From: Gemmatimonadota bacterium
Lineage (GTDB): Bacteria; Gemmatimonadota; Gemmatimonadetes; Longimicrobiales; Gaopeijiaceae
Length of the DNA: 64,000 nt
Direction of reading: 5' to 3'
NCBI GenBank assembly: GCA_041390125.1
Contig: JAWKQN010000002.1
Location: 124,001 to 188,000, forward strand
A model generated the notes under the pieces. The model searched no databases. It was given only the letters and a program-made list of their open reading frames with translations, and was not told the DNA's origin. This document shows positions 7,882-14,762 of the stretch, piece by piece. A program made the position numbers and the translations under genes. Within the stretch, counting starts at the first letter, position 1. Every line of letters starts with the position of its first letter.

Positions 7882-10788
7882 TCAGAACGCGGTCCGCAGG
7901 GTGAATGTGAACTTCCGCGGTTGGGGCATGGCCAGGAAGCCGCTGAAGTTGCTGTCGTCTCCGCCGCGGTAGGCCATGCTGGGGTCCCAGCAGTTGCAGT
8001 CGTCCCACCACCAGAGGTTGTAGCCGGCCAGCGACACGGACGTGCGGCCCGCGCCGATCCGGTCCGACAGGGACGCCGGCAGCGTCCAGCTCAGCGAGAC
8101 CTCCTGGATCCGGATCTGGTCGCGGCTGTCGTAGGCGCTGACCAGCGTCCAATAGTTCAGGATGGAGTCCGTGGCCGGGGTCGGGTCTCCGGCCGCGTCC
8201 AGCGTCCGCAGATACTCGTCACCCGCGCGCTGGCGCACGCGGTACGGGCGATCGCCGTTCGAGAAGGTGGCTCCCCATTCGCCCCGCAACTGACCGTAGA
8301 TGCGGAAGTCCCCGAAGGTGAGCGTGTTCGAGAAGGCGCCGTTGTACTTGGGCAGCGGCTGCCCGCGGAACACGGCGGTGTCGGAGCGGCTGTGGGTGCG
8401 GGTGGCGGCGTCCCAGCCCGTGATCTCACGATCGAACAGCGCGCCCACCGGATAGCCTTCGCGGAAGTTGCCCAGTCGGCCACGATCGGCCGTGGGCCCC
8501 AGGTCGACGATCTCGTTCTGGTTCCAGTCGAAGTTGACGTTGGTGTTCCAGCGCAGGTTCTGGTTCGCGATCGGCGTGGCGTTGAGCGACACCTCGACGC
8601 CCTGGTTGGAGATCTCGCCGACGTTCTGCAGCTGTGCCTGGCTGAAGCCCTCGCTCGGCGGCAGCTGGATCTGCAGCAGCGCGTCCTTGGTGCGCGCGTT
8701 GAAGTAGGTGAACGTCAGACCCAACCGGTCCTCCAGGAAGCCGGCGTCGAAGCCCACCTCGATCTCCGAGGTCTTCTCGGGCTCGAGGTCGGCGTTCCCC
8801 GGGTTGAGCGGGGTGACGCCCGGTGCGTCGTTGAGCACCGCCGTGGCGTCGTAGGTCTGGAACTGGTCGAAGGCGCCGGGGAACTTGCCTGCCTGGCCCC
8901 ACGCCGCACGCAGCTTCAGGCTGCTCACCATGTCGGGCAGGATATCGTCCTCGGAGGTGAGGTTGTACGCCAGGTCCGCCTTGGGGTAGGCCTGCAGGCC
9001 GTAGTTGGCGCCGAAGGCGCTGTTGCCGTCCACGCGCATGCCCACCGTGGCGAACAGGCGATCATTGAGCTCGAAGCGGTTCTGCCCGAACACCCCGATG
9101 TTGACGGTCTCGGCGAAGTTCTCATCGCCGAACGTGTTGGCGGCGCCGCCCACGGTCGTCACGCCCGGCCCGGCGAAGCCCAGCCCGGTGGCCATCGAGA
9201 CCTCGGTGGTCTCGCGGAAGCCCTGCGCACCGAAGGAGAAGTCGCCGCGCAGCGCATCGCTCAGACCGTACTGCAGGTTGCCCAGATACTCGGCCGTGAA
9301 GGTCCGGCCCGTACGGTACCCGATGTTCCGCTCACCCACCTCACCCGTGTAGACGTAGAAGAAGCCGAACGGGAGCAGGCGCGTCTTCTGCTCGTCGATC
9401 TGGTCCACGCCGAAGGTGAGCCGGTGGGTGAAGTTCTGCATGGGGGTGAAGTTGACGTTCAACCCGCCCGTCCAGCGGCTGGCGTCGTCGAAGGTCCTCA
9501 CCTCCTGGATGTTCCGGACCGGGATCCAGGGCTCGCCGTAGGGCGCCTCGGCCGTGGCCTTCTTCGGGTCACCGATGGTGGCGTTCCCCAGCAGGGACAT
9601 CCAGTTGTTGCCGGACTGGAGCGCCCAGATCCGGTTGCGGGCGTAGGCGCTGTTGATGCCCACGGACCATTTGTCGCTCGCGGTCCAGTTCAGGTTCACG
9701 CGCATGTTGCCGCGCTTCTGGTCGTTGGGCTTGATGGAGCCTTCTTCGTAGTTGAAGCCACCGGACACGAAGTAGGTGATGTCCTCTCCGCCGCCCGACG
9801 CGGTCAGGTCGTACGTGTTGACGAGTCCGTTCTCGATGAGGCTCTCGTTGGCGTCCAGCGCGCGCGTGCCGTCCGTCCCGACGAAGTTGGGGTACAGCGT
9901 GGTCGGGAAGTTGGCCCGGTGCCGGTTGAAGCCGACCGTGGTGGAGAACGTGAACTGCGGCGCCGAGTTGGACCGTCCCTTCTTGGTGAAGATCTGGATC
10001 ACGCCGCCCGACGCCTCGGAACCGTAGAGCGTGGCCGCGGCCGCGCCCTTGAGCACCTCGATGCGGTCGATCTCCTCCGGATTGATGTCCGAGAGGCGGT
10101 CCTCGCCGGCTCCACCAGAGAAGGCGCAGCACGTGGCCTGTGCGATCCCGCCCCACTCCTCCTGGTTGGCGTTGACGCGCACGCCGTCGATGTAGATGAC
10201 CGGGCGGGTGTTCAGCTCGAAGGTGGACGTCCCGCGGATGCGCAGGTCGCGGCCGGCGCCCACGCCGCCCACGACTCCGACGGAGCGAACGCCGGGGATG
10301 CGGGCCTCCAGCGCCTGGCTGAAGCCCTCCACCGGCACGTTCTCCTGCACCTGCGAGAGATCCACGCTGGCGATGGAGTTGCCGAGCTTGCGCTTGGAGA
10401 CGGCGCCGGCGGTGCCCGTCACCACGACCTCATCCAGCGCGATCGCGCTCAACTCGAGCGCGAAGTCGGATACGGCGGTCTGGCCGGCGGACACGGTGAC
10501 CTGCGTCTCGGCCGTCTTGTAGCCGATGTAGGTGACCCGGACCGTGACGGTGCCCGTGGGCACACCCGTGACGAGGTAGCGTCCCGACGCGTTGGAGAGG
10601 CCGCCGCGGGACGTCCCGTCGATGCTCACCTGGGCGCCGTTGATGGGCTGCCCGTTGGTGATGTCCGTCACCTGGCCGGTGACGGCGCCCGTCTGCTGCG
10701 CAGCGGCGGCCACGGGCAGGAACGCGAAGGAAAGCAGGACCAGCAGTGTGGCCGGATGGACTCCCGGCCTCGAACGAAGAGTGCGCAT
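7882..10788 (-). CDS. SusC/RagA-type TonB-dependent outer membrane receptor
   Basis: A 968-residue receptor: signal peptide, then a CarboxypepD-regulatory-like domain (VTGQVTDITNGQPINGAQVSIDGTSRG..., residues about 35-115), a plug domain opening with LDEVVVTGTA and containing LEARIPGVRSVG and VLKGAAAATLYGSEASGGVI, and a long barrel ending in a terminal aromatic strand (FTFTLRTAF). These are SusC/RagA hallmarks. It imports an oligomeric substrate across the outer membrane with energy from TonB-ExbBD, together with the SusD lipoprotein encoded 11 bp downstream. An SD-like GGAG lies 6 nt before the ATG, and a promoter with a perfect -35 lies about 85 bp upstream. Confidence 0.93.
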   Translation of the reverse strand: MRTLRSRPGVHPATLLVLLSFAFLPVAAAAQQTGAVTGQVTDITNGQPINGAQVSIDGTSRGGLSNASGRYLVTGVPTGTVTVRVTYIGYKTAETQVTVSAGQTAVSDFALELSAIALDEVVVTGTAGAVSKRKLGNSIASVDLSQVQENVPVEGFSQALEARIPGVRSVGVVGGVGAGRDLRIRGTSTFELNTRPVIYIDGVRVNANQEEWGGIAQATCCAFSGGAGEDRLSDINPEEIDRIEVLKGAAAATLYGSEASGGVIQIFTKKGRSNSAPQFTFSTTVGFNRHRANFPTTLYPNFVGTDGTRALDANESLIENGLVNTYDLTASGGGEDITYFVSGGFNYEEGSIKPNDQKRGNMRVNLNWTASDKWSVGINSAYARNRIWALQSGNNWMSLLGNATIGDPKKATAEAPYGEPWIPVRNIQEVRTFDDASRWTGGLNVNFTPMQNFTHRLTFGVDQIDEQKTRLLPFGFFYVYTGEVGERNIGYRTGRTFTAEYLGNLQYGLSDALRGDFSFGAQGFRETTEVSMATGLGFAGPGVTTVGGAANTFGDENFAETVNIGVFGQNRFELNDRLFATVGMRVDGNSAFGANYGLQAYPKADLAYNLTSEDDILPDMVSSLKLRAAWGQAGKFPGAFDQFQTYDATAVLNDAPGVTPLNPGNADLEPEKTSEIEVGFDAGFLEDRLGLTFTYFNARTKDALLQIQLPPSEGFSQAQLQNVGEISNQGVEVSLNATPIANQNLRWNTNVNFDWNQNEIVDLGPTADRGRLGNFREGYPVGALFDREITGWDAATRTHSRSDTAVFRGQPLPKYNGAFSNTLTFGDFRIYGQLRGEWGATFSNGDRPYRVRQRAGDEYLRTLDAAGDPTPATDSILNYWTLVSAYDSRDQIRIQEVSLSWTLPASLSDRIGAGRTSVSLAGYNLWWWDDCNCWDPSMAYRGGDDSNFSGFLAMPQPRKFTFTLRTAF

Positions 10789-10873
10789 AGTCGACTCCGT
10801 GCGGGTTGCAGGATACGACGGTACCGGTCACACCTCTGGCGGGAGGGAGGTGTGTGGGGAGAACCAACGCTGC

Positions 10874-10903
10874 AGACTACTCCCGGCGCGCCGCGTCTGT
10901 CAA
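10874..10903 (-). promoter_or_regulatory. Predicted sigma-70-type promoter of the SusC/SusD operon
   Basis: On the minus strand a perfect TTGACA (10903-10898) is followed after 18 bp by TAGTCT (10879-10874), placing the start of transcription near 10866 and giving a 5' leader of about 80 nt before the SusC start codon. The -10 matches only half of the consensus; the call rests on the exact -35 and location. Confidence 0.45.
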
Positions 10904-11057
10904 ACGCTTACGTCGTTGCGGCGGGCGGGTTTCGGGCGTGCGCAACGGGGGCGGCGAGCCCCACTCCGCCAACCGGCGCCGGTGGCGGCCGCCGCCGTCC
11001 TTTCCGGCCTGCCGGGTCTGGGCTACGATGACCCCGTCCACCACGCGGAGGGGAAGC

Positions 11058-11471
11058 ATGGTCAGGAGGACCCGCAGGACCGGGCTGGGTCTGGCCGGCT
11101 GGCTCTGTGCCGCCGTGCTGGGGGCCTGCACGGAAGAGGAGCCCGAGCAGGCGCTCGTTCGACTGGACAGCCCCGACCGCACCCAGGCGGTGCTGGTCAC
11201 CTCCACCGACTTCACGGTCGAAGGCGGCACCACCACCCTGCTGGAGGCGGACACGGTCACCGTATCCCTGCCCTTCGAACAGGTCTACCCGTTGGACAGC
11301 CCGGCCCGGTTCTACTCCTACGCGTCCTTCGGGGACACGCTTCCGGCCACGCTCGCCCTGACCATCTTCATCGACGAGCGGCAGTGGTTCGCGGACTCGC
11401 GGCGTCTCAACGACCCGGAGCCGGCGGGCCTGGAATTCACCTACCGGTGGTCCACGGGTCTGCTGTTCTGA
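11058..11471 (+). CDS. Small lipoprotein of unknown function
   Basis: A 137-residue protein with a clear lipoprotein signal (basic start, then LAGWLCAAVLGAC). The mature part is short, strand-rich and ends in a phenylalanine (FTYRWSTGLLF). No family was recognised. The start at 11058 follows a GGAGGGG ribosome site. It is the first gene of a tight three-gene set with the next lipoprotein and a di-haem cytochrome, so it may be a small partner of that electron-transfer protein; this is inference from position only. Confidence 0.6.
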   Translation: MVRRTRRTGLGLAGWLCAAVLGACTEEEPEQALVRLDSPDRTQAVLVTSTDFTVEGGTTTLLEADTVTVSLPFEQVYPLDSPARFYSYASFGDTLPATLALTIFIDERQWFADSRRLNDPEPAGLEFTYRWSTGLLF

Positions 11472-12349
11472 GGCGGGCGCGCCACCGCGGGTCGCGCGCC
11501 CCGCGGGTCTGGCTCGGGGTGCTGTCGCTGCTGGCGGGGTGCGCCCCGCCGGACGCGGGCCTCTCCCCTCCGGTGGCGGCGGTCGGCACGGATTCCCTCA
11601 CCGTGGATCGGCTGGCCGAGCTGCTGGTGCTCGCCCAGCCGCTGCCCCTCGAGCCTGCGCCGGTCGAGGCACTCGTCCGTCACTGGATCGAGGTCACCGC
11701 GCTCGCCGTCCACGTCCGGGGCGGTGGGGATCCCCTCGCCGACTCGCTGGTCACCGCCAGCCTCTGGCTGGAGCTGCGCGAACGAGCCCTGGGCGGCGCG
11801 ACGCCGGCCCCGCCGTCGACCCAGGTCGCGCTGGAGGCGGGTGCGGTCGAGGTGGCCCGCGGGCTCGCCCGCACTCCCGAGCGGCCGCCGCCGGTGGACG
11901 CGCCCCTCGTGCGCACCTCGGGAGCGGTCTTCTCGGCGTCGGACCTGCGGCGCTATCTCCTCTTCCTGCCGGCGGAGGCGCACGCGGAGATCGCTGTCGC
12001 GCCGGAGGCGGAGGTGGCCGCGTTCCTGGGCTCCCTGGCCACCCGCGAGGGCGCGGCGCGCGATCGCCTCGCGGAGGTGCCGCAGTCCGTCCGCGACTCG
12101 TTGGTGCGCGCGGGCCGGGCGCGCATCGCGGACGCGCTGCAGGCGCTACGGACGCCCCAGCCCGACGCGGCCGTGCTCGACGTGGACGCATACTTCGATG
12201 CGCTCGTCGCGCGCCGGACCGACCAGGTGGCCCTGCCGCCGCTCCTCGCGGCGGCGCTGCTGGATGCGGTCGCGTGGGAGCTGGATGCGGACGGGTTGGA
12301 GCAGGCGTTGCAGCAGGCGCGCGCCCTCCTGGGCGGAGCGGGCGCGTGA
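11447..12349 (+). CDS. Putative lipoprotein, weakly SurA-N-like
   Basis: About 300 residues if translation starts at GTG 11447, which overlaps the previous gene by 25 bp and gives a basic stretch followed by WLGVLSLLAGC, a lipobox. No ATG is available near this signal, so the start is uncertain. After the Cys, VAAVGTDSLTVDRLAELL resembles the opening of SurA/parvulin-type chaperones, but no PPIase domain follows; the rest is alanine- and arginine-rich helices. Its stop overlaps the di-haem cytochrome start (GTGA). It may help mature or position that cytochrome. Confidence 0.5.
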   Translation: MVHGSAVLRRARHRGSRAPRVWLGVLSLLAGCAPPDAGLSPPVAAVGTDSLTVDRLAELLVLAQPLPLEPAPVEALVRHWIEVTALAVHVRGGGDPLADSLVTASLWLELRERALGGATPAPPSTQVALEAGAVEVARGLARTPERPPPVDAPLVRTSGAVFSASDLRRYLLFLPAEAHAEIAVAPEAEVAAFLGSLATREGAARDRLAEVPQSVRDSLVRAGRARIADALQALRTPQPDAAVLDVDAYFDALVARRTDQVALPPLLAAALLDAVAWELDADGLEQALQQARALLGGAGA

Positions 12350-13512
12350 GCGGCCGGCGCCGGGCGCTCGCGAGCGGCGTAGGCGTGCTCCTGACCCTCG
12401 CAGCCTGTGAGCCGGCGCCCCCGGTCGTGGCCGCCCCGGGTGCCCCGCTTCCGGCGCTCGAGGAGGCCGAGCGCGGACGCTTCCTCCTGGGCCGCGCCGT
12501 GTTCGAGCGCCTGGCCACGGAGGAGGAGGGGCTCGGCCCGCTCTTCAACGAGGCCCGCTGCAGCGGCTGCCACGATCAGCCCGCGATCGGCGGGGGAGGG
12601 CTCATCCTGGTCCGGAAGGCCACGCGTTGGGAGGAGGGCACCTGCGACCTCCTGCGTGCGCATGGAGGCGACAACCTGCAGGCGAGGGCTTCGGCGGCGT
12701 TGCAGGCCGCAGGACTGGGACCCGATCGCCTGCCTGCCGAGGCGAGCGACAGCGGCTTCGCGCTGCCCCCGCCGCTGTGGGGTCTCGGGCTTCTGGAGCG
12801 GGTTCCGGAGGCGGTCCTGCGCGCCCACGAGGACCCGGAGGACCGGGACGGGGACGGCGTGTCCGGCCGCCTGGGCCGCACGGAGGACGGGCGCGTCGGT
12901 CGCTTCGGCGGGAAGGCGGATGTGGCCACGGTGCGGGACTTCGTGGAGAGCGCGCTGCGCTTCGAGCTCGGCTTCACCACGCCTGACCACCTGGAGGAGG
13001 AAGGCCCCAACGGGCAGCCGCTCCCACCCGGGATCGATCCGATGCCGGACCCCGAGATCGACGCGGCCGGGATCACGCGCCTGGTGGACTTCATCCAGTG
13101 GCTGGCGCCTCCCGAGCCCCTGCCGCTGGCGGCCGAAACGGAGTCCCGGGGCCGTCAGGTGTTCGCCGCCGTTGGGTGCACCTCCTGCCATCTGCCCGAG
13201 CTCACGACGGCGCGGGACGGCCCTCCCTGGAGTCGTGGCGTGCGCCTGGAGCCGTGGACCGACCTGCTGCTGCATGATCTCGGCGAGCCCCTGCGCAGTG
13301 TCTGCGGTCCCGGCGCATCTCCGGTCGAACACCGTACGCCCCCCCTGTGGGGCCTGGGGCGGCGGGAGCGCTTCCTGCACGATGGGCGCGCGGGAACGGT
13401 GGACGAGGCCGTCCGGCAGCATGGTGGGGAAGCCGAGCGGGTCCGGGACGCCTACGAGGCGCTGCCGGAAGCAGAGCGAGCGACGCTGCTGGAGTGGTTG
13501 GCCGCGCGCTGA
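12346..13512 (+). CDS. Second di-haem c-type cytochrome lipoprotein (DUF1111 family)
   Basis: A 388-residue paralogue of the gene at 3569-4750. It starts with GTG in a GTGA overlap with the preceding lipoprotein gene. Lipobox LLTLAAC (Cys21), haem motifs CSGCH (72-76) and CTSCH (278-282), and RRERFLHDGRAGTVDEAVRQHGG near the end, all typical of di-haem oxidoreductases. This copy keeps the family's HDGRA motif intact where the other copy has HDAST. Likely a membrane-anchored periplasmic redox enzyme; substrate unknown. Confidence 0.87.
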   Translation: MSGRRRALASGVGVLLTLAACEPAPPVVAAPGAPLPALEEAERGRFLLGRAVFERLATEEEGLGPLFNEARCSGCHDQPAIGGGGLILVRKATRWEEGTCDLLRAHGGDNLQARASAALQAAGLGPDRLPAEASDSGFALPPPLWGLGLLERVPEAVLRAHEDPEDRDGDGVSGRLGRTEDGRVGRFGGKADVATVRDFVESALRFELGFTTPDHLEEEGPNGQPLPPGIDPMPDPEIDAAGITRLVDFIQWLAPPEPLPLAAETESRGRQVFAAVGCTSCHLPELTTARDGPPWSRGVRLEPWTDLLLHDLGEPLRSVCGPGASPVEHRTPPLWGLGRRERFLHDGRAGTVDEAVRQHGGEAERVRDAYEALPEAERATLLEWLAAR

Positions 13513-13631
13513 GGCGAGCAGGGGACCGCGCAACCCGCGTGGAAGCCGCCACACCGCGACTGGACCGGACGCTCCGATCCACCGATGCTTACCCTCGACG
13601 GACAACGCGCTCCCGACCCCTCTGCGCCGCC

Positions 13632-14087
13632 ATGGATCCTGCCGACGACCTCGCGTCCGGCCTGATGCAGCTCGTGTACGTCAGCATCGCCGTCCAGCCG
13701 TTCACCGAGGACGACCTGCTGGCGATGCTGGTCCCCATCCGCATCCGCAATCAACTGCATGATGTGACCGGTCTGCTGGTCTTCCACGACGGCCGCTTCT
13801 TCCAGGTGCTGGAAGGTCCCGAGGACGCCGTCCTGACCATCTACGACCGCATCCGCGACGATCGGCGACACCACGACCTGGAGGAGCTGTACCGGGGCGA
13901 GGTCGCGCAGCGCCTCTTCGGGGAGTGGTCGATGGGGCTGGTCCACACGGACGCCATGCCCGCAGGCCCGCGCCTGGGGGTGGTCGACTTCCTGCGGAGC
14001 GGGATCGGGACGGCGCCGGGCTCCGAGGTGCAGCGGCTGCTGATCGCGTTCCGGGACGGGTTGTTGCGCGAAGACCTCGACATCTGA
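13632..14087 (+). CDS. BLUF-domain blue-light sensor protein
   Basis: A 151-residue protein made almost wholly of one BLUF domain, an FAD-binding blue-light sensor. The light-switch residues of the family are all present: Tyr16 in LVYVSIA, Asn40 in IRIRNQ, Gln58 in RFFQVLEGP, and Trp99/Met101 in GEWSMG. There is no fused output domain, so it would act through a partner, as other short BLUF proteins do. ATG 13632 is used; ATG 13665 (MQLVYVS) is an alternative. It precedes the lasso-peptide precursor by about 250 bp on the same strand; a link is not shown. Confidence 0.88.
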   Translation: MDPADDLASGLMQLVYVSIAVQPFTEDDLLAMLVPIRIRNQLHDVTGLLVFHDGRFFQVLEGPEDAVLTIYDRIRDDRRHHDLEELYRGEVAQRLFGEWSMGLVHTDAMPAGPRLGVVDFLRSGIGTAPGSEVQRLLIAFRDGLLREDLDI

Positions 14088-14322
14088 GGAGGCGATCCCA
14101 CAGTTCGCGGGTCCACGGGCGCTCCACCGGCACGGATAAACATCCGGCGCCGCCCCGGAGCGACGGTCGGGAGCCAGCGATGACGCCCCGGAAATGGCTC
14201 AACGGCGCCACGTACGGCGGTTGTCCCCTTCGCGGTCCCTCCTGCGCCAAGGGGAATGGCGAACCCGCGGCTTGACCTTCGCAGCATGGCCGCTCAACTT
14301 TTCACACGGATTGACCCCCTGC

Positions 14323-14328
14323 AGGAGG
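14323..14328 (+). promoter_or_regulatory. Ribosome binding site of the lasso precursor
   Basis: AGGAGG, five bases before ATG 14334. It decides the start in favour of the 44-residue peptide rather than the longer open frame beginning at 14256. Confidence 0.7.
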
Positions 14329-14333
14329 CATTC

Positions 14334-14468
14334 ATGAAGGGCATCCAGAGCTACGAGGCTCCAAAGCTCACGCAGTTCGGCACCATCCGCGAGCTGACCA
14401 AGTTCGGCGGTGGCGCGTGCAGCGATCACCCGGTGGGTGACGCCGTTACGTGTCCGACGCGTAGCTGA
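14334..14468 (+). CDS. Lasso-peptide precursor (RiPP)
   Basis: A 44-residue peptide. The leader carries the full lasso recognition pattern Y-x2-P-x-L-x3-G-x5-T: Tyr7, Pro10, Leu12, Gly16, Thr22 in SYEAPKLTQFGTIRELTK. With Thr at the usual -2 position the 21-residue core would start at Phe24 (FGGGACSD...), putting an Asp at core position 8, right for an 8-residue macrolactam ring. Two cysteines fall at core 6 (ring) and 17 (tail), as in class III lasso peptides with one ring-to-tail disulfide. If cleavage is one residue later, a 7-residue Gly1-Asp7 ring results. It has its own strong terminator. The cyclase candidate converges from the other side; no leader peptidase or RRE gene is in the window. 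Confidence 0.82.
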   Translation: MKGIQSYEAPKLTQFGTIRELTKFGGGACSDHPVGDAVTCPTRS

Positions 14469-14519
14469 CCGAGCAACCCGGCAGCCGGCCCCCCGACGGC
14501 GGCGCCGGAGCAGCACCGA

Positions 14520-14558
14520 GAGTCTGGCGCCCGTCGGGGGGCGCCAGGCTCTTTTTTT
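14520..14558 (+). terminator. Rho-independent terminator of the lasso precursor
   Basis: A 13-bp stem GAGTCTGGCGCCC / GGGCGCCAGGCTC (one G-T wobble) with a 6-nt loop, followed directly by seven Ts at 14552-14558 and a second T-run at 14565-14572. This is the only textbook intrinsic terminator seen in the window. Confidence 0.9.
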
Positions 14559-14710
14559 CGCGCGTTTTTTTTCGCCCGGACCTCTTCGCGCGCCTGACGT
14601 TCCCGATCCTACCTGCGGGACGTTCCCTATCCCGCAGCGACCTTCGTACCCGCAGGCGCCCGCGGATCGCACGTCGAGCGAGCGCCCGCAGGCGCCCGCT
14701 CCCCAGGGAC

Positions 14711-14762
14711 GTTCGAACTCCCTGGGAACGTTCGAGCTCCCTGGGAACGTTCGAGCTCCCTA
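14711..14762. repeat. 19-bp tandem repeat, nearly 3 copies
   Basis: Unit GTTCGAGCTCCCTGGGAAC starts at 14711 (one mismatch), 14730 and 14749 (partial), and runs into the stop codon of the cyclase gene. The unit contains the palindromes GAGCTC and, across junctions, GAACGTTC, so the transcript could fold. Confidence 0.8.

Noticed and set aside
7921..11031. A 1036-residue open frame on the plus strand
   Set aside because: Antisense shadow of the SusC gene; composition is valine/arginine/histidine-rich without motifs.
14256..14333. Longer lasso precursor starting at 14256
   Set aside because: The ribosome site at 14323-14328 and the usual leader length favour ATG 14334.
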